This document shows, piece by piece, positions 22,713 through 32,991 of a DNA stretch of 64,000 nt. The notes beneath the pieces are model-generated. The model was not told the origin of the DNA. It did not search any database and saw nothing but the letters and a program-made list of their open reading frames with translations. The DNA is from Edwardsiella tarda ATCC 15947 = NBRC 105688 (GTDB lineage: Bacteria > Pseudomonadota > Gammaproteobacteria > Enterobacterales > Enterobacteriaceae), in NCBI RefSeq assembly GCF_003113495.2, contig NZ_CP084508.1:81765-145764 (forward strand), read 5' to 3'. A program made the position numbers and the translations under genes. Numbering within the stretch: position 1 is the stretch's first letter; the number at the start of each line of letters is the position of its first letter.

Positions 22713-25564
22713 TTTTTATGCCCTCGAACATACTCATCTTGGAGCTTATTTGCCTTTTCTAATAATTCCTCTTTTGTATTCGCTCCGGGAATTAAATTCA
22801 TTCTATCTTTTGCTGATTGATAACCAACATGGTGTTTATCTTGTTGCTGCTTATACTCCTGCCCTAAGTGACTATATTCCCCTTTGACTTCAGATGACTG
22901 ATTATTGATCTCATTTTTAGCAGAATGCTGCCGGTTCTGGTTTTCATCGATCATGTGATCGACTTTACCTTGTACATTATGAGGAAGATCTGCCTGCTGA
23001 GTCTGACGTTCAATAGTCGCACTATTGGCTTGATAGTCCGCCATCACATCGGCCTGATTACCGCCCGCTGATACCACGCCCATCCCTTGCCCGGCCAGCT
23101 GACGACTATGCGCATACTCGCCATCAACACGCGGTGTGACTTGTTCACGCACAAACTCACGCGCCAGTTCTTCCCGCTGGGCGGCAACTTCAGGCGACGC
23201 AGTGTTGGTCAGGATAGCCTCCGCATTTTCTGGTGCACGTTGCTGCACAAAGCTCACAAACTGTTGTGTCAGGTTTTCACTCATCTGCCCACTCATGCTT
23301 TCAGTCCGAGAAGCCATTTCCGCATACTCATGGCTGCGAGTATTGCTGGCCGTATACTGGTCGTAACTGTTCTTGGCTGAACTCAGTGAAGCAGACAACT
23401 GATCCACGCGTGAGGCTGCATTATTCTCGGTATGGCTCCCTGACTGGCTAGTCCGGTGACTACTCAGATAATCCAGGCTCTCCTTAAAGTCCTGAGCTGC
23501 TTGAGCACTGCTACTTTGCCGGTTTTCATCTGTTTGGCGATGCCCATCTGTGATGCTGTCATTCGAACCATTACTACCGGACCATCCCAAACCTCCTTTT
23601 GCTCCGCCATACGCACTAAGGCCAGTTCCCCACTTGCCTAATTTTGTTGCTAGCATATCTCCAGAGTCCCACTTCCCTCCCAGATAAGCCTCTGCATTGG
23701 CTGTCCACCGGGAAGACTTATCCATCAACGTGTTAAATGCCTGCTCATTACTCATATTATGAGCTTTGGCATAGCTCTGCACCGCATTCCACATCTGGCC
23801 ACGTGCCATCGACTCCTGGGTATTTTGGGAATTATCTGCGCCACTGACATAACTGCTGCTACTTCCCATATTGGAGCCAAACTGCTTCAAGCTATTCCAG
23901 GCGCTGCTTACACTATTGGTATAACCTTGTAATGCACTTTCAGCCTGCACCGCTGACTCGCGCGCCATTTGCTGTTGCACACTGGCAATCTGCCGCGTCA
24001 CATTAATATCGACGGGCAGTTTCGACATGGCGCTACTGCTGTCATAAACCATATTGCCATCCCGCGTTTGTGTCGCCGTTCCCCCTGCGCCGGTTTGATG
24101 GGTCATTTGTCCAAACGACGTAGAGCTATTGGTATTCCAGCTATAACCGTTGACGTTTTCCGTCTGCATATTGCCAAACGCATAATTACCATCAACCGCA
24201 CTGGATGAGGCGGAGGTTGTTGAACTGAGCGAGGCTGACCCCAAGGATGAGCTGATACTTGAAAACACCTGTCCCAAACCCATGACCATTTTCCAGGAGA
24301 GGAACGGGATCATCATCGAGATATAGCCTGCAGTCGTGGCGATATCAGAATATTTCACCTGCACCTGTGACAGCTCAGATAATACAACCGGCACACCATT
24401 CTGTTTTGCATAATAGGTCATTGCACTATTGAGTATGGCATATAATAACGGCCATGTCTGTAGCCACATAAAAGTAAATAGATAACCTTTGAGCACCGTC
24501 ATGGTTATCATATTAAACATCCCTGCAATCATCATTACCGGGAATAATCCAATCAGTATTCCCATGATAATAACCTGCATCATGGGCAGTGATCGTAATG
24601 CCACCTGGCCGACAGACGCATGCGCCAAACGTTGTTTTTCTAGTGAGGAAGTCGTAGCTATATTCATCAGGCTGGCGGTATCGCCATTACGTGCAGCATA
24701 GCTGACAATCCCACCCCGTAATGCATTCAGGGTGACATTCTGGCGCAATATCTGTGCCGCATTTTTTGATGATCCGTAAAAATAATTGTAGCTATCGCCG
24801 ATCAATTGACTAAATAGTAAATCAGGATTAGGGCGCCCCCCAAAAAGCTGTTGAACATAATAGCGCCAAGTTGTCCCACCGGTTTTGCTGTCGAGCGCTA
24901 ACATCCCCTTTAGATAAACCGCAGCTTCGGCACAAGTACGGAAATTATTATCTTTGTCAAAAATACCTCGCAATGGACTTGGTTTAGAAAAAATAAGCGT
25001 ATACGGATCTGGGGAACTCATTAAATCTTCGAAAGTGTATTTGTGATTAAGGAAAATATCGCCCATCACACAGTTTTGCACATAGTCCGTAAACAGATTG
25101 GTCATTTCAGGATTACGGGATAAGAAATCCGTGCTACGCGCCACCAGATTCGCCCCGAACAACATCCCCGTCTTACTGTAGGTCACACTGTCGGGCTGGG
25201 CAAAGACCATCTCATACCCTCGTACCAAGGCATGGCCGATACGTGTTGTCAGGGAAGCCGGTAACGCTAATCCCACCGGGACATTATCGACCTGATAAAC
25301 ACGCATCATATCACTGGTATCGATGATCTGAATGGGCGAACGTATCCCCACCATCATCCAGATCACCGTAAGAGATACGGCCCAACCCAACATATCCATC
25401 ACGTTGTGCCGACGAACCCAGCTGATTGCCACCGCCAGGACCGAAAACAAAATCCCCATTCGCTGCAGCGTATTCCAGGTATCTGTACCCATAAAGGCCG
25501 CAATGGCGTTAAAGGTGCCGCGCAACCATTCACCACCGGCAATGGTATAAATCTCGAGCATCAC
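22709..25564 (-). CDS. traG: TraG mating-pair stabilisation and pilus assembly protein
   Basis: The 951-residue protein has an N-terminal membrane part with several helices (residues 1-80 and 330-460), then a long Ser/Gln-rich periplasmic region (~470-951). In F this region specifies entry exclusion together with TraS and stabilises mating pairs. Its frame overlaps traH and traS by 4 bp on either side (ATGA), so the genes are translationally coupled. Confidence 0.95.
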   Translation of the reverse strand: MMLEIYTIAGGEWLRGTFNAIAAFMGTDTWNTLQRMGILFSVLAVAISWVRRHNVMDMLGWAVSLTVIWMMVGIRSPIQIIDTSDMMRVYQVDNVPVGLALPASLTTRIGHALVRGYEMVFAQPDSVTYSKTGMLFGANLVARSTDFLSRNPEMTNLFTDYVQNCVMGDIFLNHKYTFEDLMSSPDPYTLIFSKPSPLRGIFDKDNNFRTCAEAAVYLKGMLALDSKTGGTTWRYYVQQLFGGRPNPDLLFSQLIGDSYNYFYGSSKNAAQILRQNVTLNALRGGIVSYAARNGDTASLMNIATTSSLEKQRLAHASVGQVALRSLPMMQVIIMGILIGLFPVMMIAGMFNMITMTVLKGYLFTFMWLQTWPLLYAILNSAMTYYAKQNGVPVVLSELSQVQVKYSDIATTAGYISMMIPFLSWKMVMGLGQVFSSISSSLGSASLSSTTSASSSAVDGNYAFGNMQTENVNGYSWNTNSSTSFGQMTHQTGAGGTATQTRDGNMVYDSSSAMSKLPVDINVTRQIASVQQQMARESAVQAESALQGYTNSVSSAWNSLKQFGSNMGSSSSYVSGADNSQNTQESMARGQMWNAVQSYAKAHNMSNEQAFNTLMDKSSRWTANAEAYLGGKWDSGDMLATKLGKWGTGLSAYGGAKGGLGWSGSNGSNDSITDGHRQTDENRQSSSAQAAQDFKESLDYLSSHRTSQSGSHTENNAASRVDQLSASLSSAKNSYDQYTASNTRSHEYAEMASRTESMSGQMSENLTQQFVSFVQQRAPENAEAILTNTASPEVAAQREELAREFVREQVTPRVDGEYAHSRQLAGQGMGVVSAGGNQADVMADYQANSATIERQTQQADLPHNVQGKVDHMIDENQNRQHSAKNEINNQSSEVKGEYSHLGQEYKQQQDKHHVGYQSAKDRMNLIPGANTKEELLEKANKLQDEYVRGHKK

Positions 25565-26928
25565 TGTACCCCGCTAAAGTGGTAGTTATTCTGATAACGC
25601 GTCATCATTCGGGCAGAAACCTGTTGGCGCATATAACTCATTTGGCGATCAATAACCAAGAGGGCATCTTGTTGAACCTGTACCCGTGACTGGAACGCGG
25701 CAATTTGTTGCGTTGCTTGGTTAAGGTTATCAATGACCTTATCCATGGCCGCCTCGTCATAATTACTCACCGCCAACGACGCACGGGCCTGCTGGATCAA
25801 CTCCTGAATGTACTGCAGCAAGATGTCATAGCCAATATAGTCGGTCAGTTGATACAGCAAACTGTTGGAGACACCCAGCATCTGCGGATCGACCAAATAT
25901 TTAAAAACGGGGATGGTGGTACTGGAGATAAATCCCTTCTCCTGATCCGTTAATTTATCATCCGTTATTGCTTTATTTTGGATACTTGTTAATAAATGGC
26001 GAATTTGTTCCTTAAACGCCCTATTCCGGCTGATCGTGACACTACTATTGGGCACGACCTTCAAGCATTTATCAGCATCATTACAGTGATAGATTTGTGC
26101 AGTCCCACCCTCCATCATCGCTTTAACCAAATCCCGATCGGTTGTTCTGGCAGGTAGTGGCGTTATTTCTCCATCGGGGCCAAACACCAGGGAGCCGGTC
26201 AGGGTCATGATGAACTCCTTCAACTCCTTGTTGCCATCGAACATGCGGTTTTTAGCCAGGGCATGCCAGATCAGATTCAAATTTTTAGTAACACGCTCCT
26301 TATCCTTATCCGAAGCCTTGTCGCGAACACTATCTAACTTTCCACCGACGGTACATCCCTGGCGTGATGCAGCCCAATCCGCAAAGATATTGCTCTCACC
26401 GGCAATATCCTGGCAGACCTTCTGTTGGGAGACCTGGGTTCGAGGAAGTAACCCACCGACGATGCCTTGTGCCGCCTGGCATGAGCTGAGGTTCATGCTG
26501 TTAATGTCATTAGCCATCTTCTGTAAAAAATCTTTGGCTTGTTTAATCTCCGGCACCGTAGTCTGCAATGCCAGGTCAAAAAAGTAGCCGGCTGCATTGG
26601 ACATAATTTGTTTAGCAAAACGTTGTAACTGTTCGCCGTTAATGAAACTGAATGCTCCCAAATAGGCATCAATCCCCCCACAACCCGTGTTAAGCCCTGG
26701 TACAGTCATCGAAATCAGCTGTATCTGTTTTACCTGTGTGCGTGCATACAGTGAGCCGCCAGATGCGTAGCCCGCCGCCTGCCCCTGCCAGACCTGGGGC
26801 TGGCTGGTATTGGACGCAAAACCGAGGCGGTTGAAGAAGTTGTTCATATCATTATTCACATCCGCTGTCGCCGCACAGGACAGACCGAATAATGTACCGC
26901 ACAAAAAAGCCACCTTACGCAGGGTCAT
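25561..26928 (-). CDS. traH: TraH pilus assembly/mating-pair stabilisation protein
   Basis: The 455-residue periplasmic protein has a signal peptide (VAFLCGTLFGLSCAATA), the TraH signatures VPGLNTGCGGIDAYLGAFSF and PASG-like repeats, and a C-terminal coiled coil (~residues 370-440). With TraF, TraU, TraW and TrbC it forms the envelope complex specific to F-type systems. It overlaps trbB and traG by 4 bp. Confidence 0.95.
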   Translation of the reverse strand: MTLRKVAFLCGTLFGLSCAATADVNNDMNNFFNRLGFASNTSQPQVWQGQAAGYASGGSLYARTQVKQIQLISMTVPGLNTGCGGIDAYLGAFSFINGEQLQRFAKQIMSNAAGYFFDLALQTTVPEIKQAKDFLQKMANDINSMNLSSCQAAQGIVGGLLPRTQVSQQKVCQDIAGESNIFADWAASRQGCTVGGKLDSVRDKASDKDKERVTKNLNLIWHALAKNRMFDGNKELKEFIMTLTGSLVFGPDGEITPLPARTTDRDLVKAMMEGGTAQIYHCNDADKCLKVVPNSSVTISRNRAFKEQIRHLLTSIQNKAITDDKLTDQEKGFISSTTIPVFKYLVDPQMLGVSNSLLYQLTDYIGYDILLQYIQELIQQARASLAVSNYDEAAMDKVIDNLNQATQQIAAFQSRVQVQQDALLVIDRQMSYMRQQVSARMMTRYQNNYHFSGVQ

Positions 26929-27467
26929 GGTTTTCGCTCCATCATGGTTTCCTGAAACACCGTATCAAGCCGGGTTAAAAACGCCTGACTATCGGTAGCC
27001 CCCTGTAACAGCGGCCAGGTCGCCAGCGTATTCACGTTCACCAGGAATGTTGTCGGGGTGGCGATCGGCATCGGCGCCGGAAAAAAGGCCTGCATCACCG
27101 CCACAGGGGCCGGTAACGCCGTGGGATAGGCCTCATCCCCCTGCCCATCGATGGTGTAGGGAAAAACCGATAACCCAATCTGTTCACTGAGGGACTTCAA
27201 CAGCGGATCAAAACGCTGGCAGTACGGGCAGTGCCCCTGCATGAATAACACCACCTTCCACTGGCTTAAATCGACACGCTGACCATTACTCAGGGTGTAC
27301 CAGCGTGCGGCCGGTCGAGAAGGCGCGGGATCTGCGGGTACGGCTTTATCGGCTGTCGCCAATCCCTTCGGGTTATAAAGTGCCGCCACATCATCGCGCA
27401 CCGACGCCTGGACGGCACCGACCATCAGCAGTGCCACGACAAGACTACGCATCGCCATTTTCATCAT
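26925..27467 (-). CDS. trbB: TrbB thioredoxin-fold disulfide isomerase
   Basis: From the ATG at 27467 (preceded by AAGGAG, 7-bp spacing) the 180-residue product has a signal peptide and a thioredoxin-like fold with the active site CPYC in FMQGHCPYCQRFDPLL. TrbB isomerises disulfides of cysteine-rich transfer proteins such as TraN, TraU and TraH in the periplasm. The frame is open for 7 more codons upstream, inside traQ. Confidence 0.93.
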   Translation of the reverse strand: MMKMAMRSLVVALLMVGAVQASVRDDVAALYNPKGLATADKAVPADPAPSRPAARWYTLSNGQRVDLSQWKVVLFMQGHCPYCQRFDPLLKSLSEQIGLSVFPYTIDGQGDEAYPTALPAPVAVMQAFFPAPMPIATPTTFLVNVNTLATWPLLQGATDSQAFLTRLDTVFQETMMERKP

Positions 27468-27678
27468 GCTGACGCTCCTTACGCTCAATATCGGCCAGCC
27501 ATTTATTCAAAATCTTGTAGCCCCCCACGATCACCATCACCACGGCAATCAGTTCGGCCAGCTGGATAGCCATCACCGGCTGTTTGCGTACCAGGCGGGC
27601 AACAATATGAAACCAGGTACCCACGGCCACTACCCACATCCCGGTAATATCAATGTCAGGGAAACGAAATTTACGCAT
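27445..27678 (-). CDS. traQ: TraQ pilin chaperone
   Basis: The 77-residue inner-membrane protein MRKFRFPDIDITGMWVVAVG with WFHIVARLV and LAELIAVVMVIVGGYKIL matches F TraQ almost position by position, but is shorter at the C-terminus. TraQ inserts and stabilises propilin TraA in the membrane. The internal ATG at 27678 is chosen over the one at 27720 because the family starts here and AAGGTG precedes it. Confidence 0.92.
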   Translation of the reverse strand: MRKFRFPDIDITGMWVVAVGTWFHIVARLVRKQPVMAIQLAELIAVVMVIVGGYKILNKWLADIERKERQHDENGDA

Positions 27679-27688
27679 ACAGGTCACC

Positions 27689-28441
27689 TTAGAAATTGGG
27701 TTTAAAATCGGTCGAGACATTCAGGAACTGCTTGGCCAAATCGTCCTGACTGATAAAGCCATAAGAGAGCGGTTTCACGGTGCCAGCACGCGGATCGACC
27801 AGCATCATGGCGGGGAAATAACGCACACCCAGCCGGGCGGCCTGCCCCTGATCCTGACGGGTATCGGGCAACAAGGGGCTGACAACGCCATCGACGGTCA
27901 CCGGAATAACACTGAGGTGATAGGTTTCGCGGAAATTTTTAATCACCTGTGCCAACTGGCCATCAATCGGCTCTTTCCCGCGATAAAACACCATCACGCC
28001 ATAATGCTGGCTGAGTTTTTCGATCGCCTCGCGTTGCTGGGCATAATCGGCCGCCAGCTGATTTTTAACGGTGCCGTTGTAGTGGCTGTATTTCAGGTTG
28101 TAATCCAGCTCCGGGTGCTCAAGCATGGCTTTTTTAGCACTCATGGAAAATAACCCTGCCTGCTGCGTCCAATAATTCTGTAGCTGGAAATAACGAACAA
28201 AGTGAGGCACGCTGGGATAAAGGATAGCGTTATATAAGGCTTCTTTTGTCCCAGCCTGTAATCGCGCCAACTTATCCATAATAGTAGCGTCTTGGGTAAT
28301 TTTTGGCTCAGGGGATGGTTTAGGCTTATCTTCATCCTGCTGTTTTACCGGTTCATTATACCACTGCCATCCCGCATCCTGCGCCAGAGAAACCACCGGC
28401 ATGATTAATGATAAACAAGCAACAAGCGTCAGAACACGCAT
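27689..28441 (-). CDS. traF: TraF pilus assembly protein
   Basis: From MRVLTLVACLSLIMPVVSLA (signal peptide) the product has 250 residues with a degenerate thioredoxin-like domain in the C-terminal half (GVMVFYRGKEPIDGQLAQ, GVRYFPAMMLVDP) lacking a CxxC pair, as usual for TraF. It works in the periplasm with TraH. An upstream in-frame ATG at 28453 adds four residues. Confidence 0.94.
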   Translation of the reverse strand: MRVLTLVACLSLIMPVVSLAQDAGWQWYNEPVKQQDEDKPKPSPEPKITQDATIMDKLARLQAGTKEALYNAILYPSVPHFVRYFQLQNYWTQQAGLFSMSAKKAMLEHPELDYNLKYSHYNGTVKNQLAADYAQQREAIEKLSQHYGVMVFYRGKEPIDGQLAQVIKNFRETYHLSVIPVTVDGVVSPLLPDTRQDQGQAARLGVRYFPAMMLVDPRAGTVKPLSYGFISQDDLAKQFLNVSTDFKPNF

Positions 28442-28471
28442 GGCGTACTCCAATGGAAAATTAACAGAGAT

Positions 28472-30307
28472 TTATTTGGTAACGCGCTTCATCTTATCGG
28501 CGATCTGATCACGCACCCGATTTAATAACGCATCATGATTTGGCATTGACTGATTTTTCATTAAGTCCTCAGAGAAATCAGCAAAATCCAGGCGGTCAAA
28601 ATTAATTCGCTGTAACTCCTCTACGGTGATCCCCCGACAATCGGGACCGCTAGCATCACCGAACCCAACACCCAGCTGCCATTCCCGGCCTTGTTGCTGT
28701 ACTATTTTCGCCAGAATACTGTCAAACTGACAGTAGCTCCGTTTCTTTTCTACACAAACGCCCAAGACTTTCTTTGAACAAAACTCCCCGACGCTCACCG
28801 TCAGTTTTTTCGTCTTCGCTTTGGCCAAGGCTTTTTCTTCACTGCTGCAATGCGCCAAGCCTAAATCCTGTCCCCACCCCGAGTCGGTACAGCAATTACT
28901 GAACCCCACAGCAAACTTCTTGCAAAACTTGGGCTGGCCGGTAAAGGCACGCACATCAATGCCATTCATCGCGGCGATATCCTTACCGGCTGCCGCCACC
29001 GCCGCCAGCTCGGAAACAGCCTGAACAAAGTCATTCCCTTTCGTACCATTTTGGGTTTTGTCACAAGTCCCATCGAGGCAGAATACATCCCCTCCGCAGA
29101 TCATCATCTTTCCACTGGTCCGGGTTTCACAGGAAAAGGTGGCATTCTCATGCAAACAGATCCCCTCTTCAGAACTAAAGGCGCATTTGCGGGTCGCTAG
29201 CGTACAGGCCGGATTTTTCATATACGCATCACAGGTACCATTGTTGGCTGGCTGCGTCATATAGGTGTCTTTATATTGCCAACAGTCACTATAAAGCGAA
29301 TAGTTTTTCCCCTCTTGTTGAATGCTGCGCGTCCCGCCGGGAGAAATACATTCCTGTTTTAGCGGTTTTCCCTCTCGCTTATCAAAGGGGCAATTTTCCG
29401 TCCAGACAATACGTGGCTTAAATTCCTTTGAGCCGGTTTTAACATGCAGCGTGATAACAAAATACCCACTATGTCGATTGTAAAAATTAACCGTCATCCA
29501 GGGCATGCCAACATGGGAAGTAAACATCGTAATTTTTTGACCCGGTGAAATTCTGCCTTTAGGATAAAACGCATGCGTTCCCGAGTTCAGCGAAACCCAC
29601 GTCCCCAAGACGTTAAGTGTCATATCCGTCGTAAAATCCAACTGATTATGGGCCAGCTTTGCCCACATGATTTCGCCGCTCATCCCAGCAGGGACGGTAA
29701 AACGCACCTCAGCCCGATAGTGCCCCTCGGTAAAGGTCAATTTTCTGGAGTCGATAATAATATCCTGCTCAACCGTTGAATCGACCCAATCACCCACAAT
29801 CGAGGCCGTCCGGGTACAATATTGATCGACCTGGACATCCCGCTCACAGGTATAGTTGGTAAACTCACTGCGTGTAACCGTCTTGGCCTCACAAGCCATC
29901 TTGTCTTTGCCCACAATACTGTCAGCCCGCTTTTCCACATCCTGGGCTGCCTTAATAAAGGGGGCATCCGGCGAGATAGGCTCTTTGGGATTATTGAGCA
30001 CCGAGTCATTCACCGCTTTACCGACCTCACTTTTACTCCAGTGCTGTGATCCCTGGTTTTTTAGCGCACTGTCATCCGAGGCCGTCACACCACCGTAATA
30101 CGCTTGCTGAGGGGGTGTTGCCGTGTAATTGGGGATCGCTGCAGCCGGGTTGAAGTTCTTCAGTGTGCTATTCCCTTGCCCTTGTACCTGTTTGGCAAAA
30201 TCGGCCCCTGCCCGGTAATCGGTTTGGCCATCGGCCCACGCTGCCATCACAACGCCGATTAAGGTTAACGCGCCTAATCGACATCGCCATGCTGTCCCCT
30301 TAGCCAT
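28472..30307 (-). CDS. traN: TraN outer-membrane mating-pair stabilisation adhesin
   Basis: The start MAKGTAWRCRLG is preceded by GGAGGGGCATC and overlaps the trbC stop region. The 611-residue product has a signal peptide and more than 20 cysteines, concentrated in residues ~350-560 (CTLATRKCAFSSEEGICLHE, KKFAVGFSNCCTDSGWG), the TraN hallmark. TraN on the donor outer membrane binds a recipient outer-membrane receptor. The central region (about 150-330) is where receptor specificity lies in F-type TraN. Confidence 0.95.
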   Translation of the reverse strand: MAKGTAWRCRLGALTLIGVVMAAWADGQTDYRAGADFAKQVQGQGNSTLKNFNPAAAIPNYTATPPQQAYYGGVTASDDSALKNQGSQHWSKSEVGKAVNDSVLNNPKEPISPDAPFIKAAQDVEKRADSIVGKDKMACEAKTVTRSEFTNYTCERDVQVDQYCTRTASIVGDWVDSTVEQDIIIDSRKLTFTEGHYRAEVRFTVPAGMSGEIMWAKLAHNQLDFTTDMTLNVLGTWVSLNSGTHAFYPKGRISPGQKITMFTSHVGMPWMTVNFYNRHSGYFVITLHVKTGSKEFKPRIVWTENCPFDKREGKPLKQECISPGGTRSIQQEGKNYSLYSDCWQYKDTYMTQPANNGTCDAYMKNPACTLATRKCAFSSEEGICLHENATFSCETRTSGKMMICGGDVFCLDGTCDKTQNGTKGNDFVQAVSELAAVAAAGKDIAAMNGIDVRAFTGQPKFCKKFAVGFSNCCTDSGWGQDLGLAHCSSEEKALAKAKTKKLTVSVGEFCSKKVLGVCVEKKRSYCQFDSILAKIVQQQGREWQLGVGFGDASGPDCRGITVEELQRINFDRLDFADFSEDLMKNQSMPNHDALLNRVRDQIADKMKRVTK

Positions 30308-30965
30308 GATGCCCCTCCTGCTGCAAAATCTGTTGTGCCTCGCCAGCACAGGTCCCTTGCTCCACCACTTTCTGTAACGCTAAATCCAGCCGCAGATTGC
30401 CCCGGATCACATCAAAGCCCTGCTCGCAACGCACGACCAGCGCCGGTACGCTGTTGATGCCGTACTGGCTGTAGAGCGTGGGGTCTATTTGAACGCCCTC
30501 CGTTGCGCCGTTTTGCACCAGCTGTGACACGGCGTCTACGGTTTGCTTCATGTCGTTATTCACCAAGCCGCGTAACGTCACCGGAATGGCATAGCGCCCT
30601 GCCTCTTGCAGCATGCGCTTGAGCCCGGTCTCGGGGATCGAGAACGACACAAAATAGAGGGCACCGGCTGCCGTTTTCTCCCCGGTACGCTGTTGTTGTT
30701 GCACCAGGCTCTCCAGATAGCGGCGATTGCCGGCATCCAATGGATTGTCCTGAACCTGTTTTTTTAACCACTGCTCCAGCTCAGGATGCGGCGTTTCCCG
30801 TAGACGCTGAGCGAAATCCTCCTGCTGTTTTAACCACTGGCGATCGGCCTCTGACGGTGCTCTTGATGCCATGGTCGAGGTATCTAGCTGTACGCTGGTA
30901 TTGGGTGACGCGATGGCTGCAAGGGGGGCAATCAGCGCGGCCAACGCCGTTTGTCGTAAATTCAT
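30300..30965 (-). CDS. trbC: TrbC pilus assembly protein
   Basis: AAGGAG precedes the ATG at 30965, giving 221 residues beginning MNLRQTALAALIAPLAAIAS (signal peptide). The second half, from LYFVSFSIPETGLKRMLQEA through PALVVRCEQGFDVIRGNLRL, is the conserved TrbC_Ftype domain. It works with TraW in the periplasm. The longer frame from 30989 overlaps traU and lacks an SD. Confidence 0.94.
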   Translation of the reverse strand: MNLRQTALAALIAPLAAIASPNTSVQLDTSTMASRAPSEADRQWLKQQEDFAQRLRETPHPELEQWLKKQVQDNPLDAGNRRYLESLVQQQQRTGEKTAAGALYFVSFSIPETGLKRMLQEAGRYAIPVTLRGLVNNDMKQTVDAVSQLVQNGATEGVQIDPTLYSQYGINSVPALVVRCEQGFDVIRGNLRLDLALQKVVEQGTCAGEAQQILQQEGHHG

Positions 30966-30975
30966 GCGAGACTCC

Positions 30976-31986
30976 TTAGAGGAAAACACAGTTACGTTTA
31001 CGCCACATCAGGTAGCCGAAATTCTTCTTGCTGTTCGGGGCGTTATGCCCGGCCTCCCACCGCATGACGCTGCGGCCCATCGGGTGACAACGCGCGCTAT
31101 CCGGATACATGTTGACCATCTGATAGCGCCAGCGCTCCTTCGGGATAATGGGGGTGGGGTATTCATAGCAGACCGCCTTATCCTTACCGATGCTCTCCAT
31201 AATCTGCCCTTGCCGATGCAGCTTGAAGGCCATCCGCTCACTGACCAGCACCGAGGACTGCAACGGACTGAACTCATTACTGACCCAACCATTAAAGGGA
31301 TACATCGAGCCCTGGGCACCAGCGCACCAAAACAGCGGATCGAGGGGAAGATGGAATGCACTGGCCAACGCATCGGCCGCACAGGCGCCTTGTGCCAGCG
31401 GGTTGGCAAAAATCACGGCTTCCGGGTTCAGGATGGTCGTGAGACTGCTGTCCACCCAGGTCGGATCAATCTCGCTCAGGTAGGCAATATCGAGATCACC
31501 GCCCTCCAGGCATCCCACAGAGGTGATGATGTTCAGCCAATAGGTCAACGGGTATTTGTACCAGTGCACATGATAGAACGCCCCCGCCACATCCTTATCG
31601 CTCTGCCCCGCTGTACCGGTCCCGGTCTTACCGAGGTTGATACTGAATCCGCCCAGGTTCACCATGCAGCCCGGAGAGCGGGTGACATCGGTCAGGGCCA
31701 TCGGCTCCCAATAACCAATCGCCAATCCAGGGCGGATAAAAATCGGCGGTGGTGCGGGACAGAATTGCAGGGGAGAGCCGGGGTTCGCCGTATCGGGTGC
31801 CTCCCCGCTACCTCCGACTTTGATGCTGCCAATCGATAGGGGGAAAATACACTTCCAGCACACATCGGTGATCGGGTTGACAAAATGCCCTTCGCAGCTG
31901 GCATCGGCCTGTGCCGGTGCGACCGGTAGCCAGGCCGCCGCCAGAATGACCAAAGCTGCACCGACACGCGTATAAATGGGGTTCAT
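30976..31986 (-). CDS. traU: TraU conjugative DNA transfer/pilus assembly protein
   Basis: The 336-residue periplasmic protein has a signal peptide (VILAAAWLPVAPAQA) and the TraU core CEGHFVNPITDVCWKCIFPL, SPGCMVNLGG and NPLAQGACAADALAS, with about ten conserved cysteines. It overlaps the traW stop by 4 bp. TraU is needed for DNA transfer more than for pilus outgrowth in F. Confidence 0.95.
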   Translation of the reverse strand: MNPIYTRVGAALVILAAAWLPVAPAQADASCEGHFVNPITDVCWKCIFPLSIGSIKVGGSGEAPDTANPGSPLQFCPAPPPIFIRPGLAIGYWEPMALTDVTRSPGCMVNLGGFSINLGKTGTGTAGQSDKDVAGAFYHVHWYKYPLTYWLNIITSVGCLEGGDLDIAYLSEIDPTWVDSSLTTILNPEAVIFANPLAQGACAADALASAFHLPLDPLFWCAGAQGSMYPFNGWVSNEFSPLQSSVLVSERMAFKLHRQGQIMESIGKDKAVCYEYPTPIIPKERWRYQMVNMYPDSARCHPMGRSVMRWEAGHNAPNSKKNFGYLMWRKRNCVFL

Positions 31987-32618
31987 TGGCCAGTCTCCTC
32001 GGGTGCAAAGGTTTCAATATGCAGCCGTAACCCACTGGGTGCAGGTGTCACACGCGCCGGTACCGAGGTGATCCCCAGACGTTGGCATAATGCCCCGTTC
32101 TGGTCGAAATAGACCCGGCTATCCAAAGCCGCCGAGGCGGCGGGAATATCCCCCTTGATCAGAATAATCTTGAATAACAGCGTGGCGGGCTTCTGCCGCT
32201 TCATCCAGTCCACCTGCGCCGGTGAGTCGGCATCGATAAAGTAGAGTGTTTCCATGAACGGCACCGTCTTCAGCGGGTTAATCACCTCCCCCCGCCGGGC
32301 AAATAGCCGTCCCTGGTCATCACGCAGATCCTCAGAGAGCTGCACGCTTGGGTCGAAGTAGCGTGAAGCATAGTGTGTCGCCGTGGTGATCCCCTCGACA
32401 GGTACCGGACGCTGGCTATGTGTAATCACCCGCTTCTTGAAAGCCTGCATCTCCTTATCCCAGGCTCCCGACCTCTGTAGCTGTGCCAGACGCTGGGTGA
32501 TCAGCGTCAGCATATCCGGCTCGGCAACCGGATACAGATCGCCCCAGGTACCCAAATCGGCCGCACAGGCCACCTGGGCGCTCCAACAGATCCCTAACCA
32601 TCCCCAACGCCGACGCAT
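31983..32618 (-). CDS. traW: TraW pilus assembly protein
   Basis: From MRRRWGWLGICWSAQVACAA (signal peptide) the 211-residue product has the TraW motifs DLGTWGDLYPVAEPDML and LYFIDADSPAQVDW, and ends with a TrbC/TraW-like fold (RVYFDQNGALCQRLGITSVP). It is periplasmic and interacts with TrbC. The frame can be extended to 32666 inside trbI, but the family start fits 32618. Confidence 0.93.
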   Translation of the reverse strand: MRRRWGWLGICWSAQVACAADLGTWGDLYPVAEPDMLTLITQRLAQLQRSGAWDKEMQAFKKRVITHSQRPVPVEGITTATHYASRYFDPSVQLSEDLRDDQGRLFARRGEVINPLKTVPFMETLYFIDADSPAQVDWMKRQKPATLLFKIILIKGDIPAASAALDSRVYFDQNGALCQRLGITSVPARVTPAPSGLRLHIETFAPEETGQ

Positions 32619-32619
32619 A

Positions 32620-32991
32620 TTACCCTGCCTCCCGCATACGACGTGCGATATCTTGCTGGATAACACGGGTAATATCTGGCGCGCCCTGGACTACTGCCGG
32701 CGCCACCAAAATCAGAACATGGTGTTGCTGTTGATAGGTTTGCAGGCTTTGCTCCAGGGCCGCGTTAAAGCGTGCTGATAGCGCCCGGGTTTGCGCTTCC
32801 GAGAGTGTCTTCTGACTGGCGCTATCAAAAAACGCATCGACGGTTTGCTTCATATCAAAGGCCACGGCACGCGGGGCGCTGTAATGACCAATGCCCCAGG
32901 AAATGGCCGCATTGGCCAACAGCAGGCTGGCAAACAATACGCCCCACCCCAGGCGGCGTTTCCGTTGCGACGTTATTGGTGACGTTGTCAT
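32620..32991 (-). CDS. trbI: TrbI pilus-retraction/assembly membrane protein
   Basis: The 123-residue protein has one N-terminal membrane helix (GVLFASLLLANAAISWGIG) and a periplasmic domain with AFDMKQTVDAFFDSASQKTL, the TrbI_Ftype pattern. In F it influences pilus retraction. It overlaps the traC stop by 4 bp. Confidence 0.9.
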   Translation of the reverse strand: MTTSPITSQRKRRLGWGVLFASLLLANAAISWGIGHYSAPRAVAFDMKQTVDAFFDSASQKTLSEAQTRALSARFNAALEQSLQTYQQQHHVLILVAPAVVQGAPDITRVIQQDIARRMREAG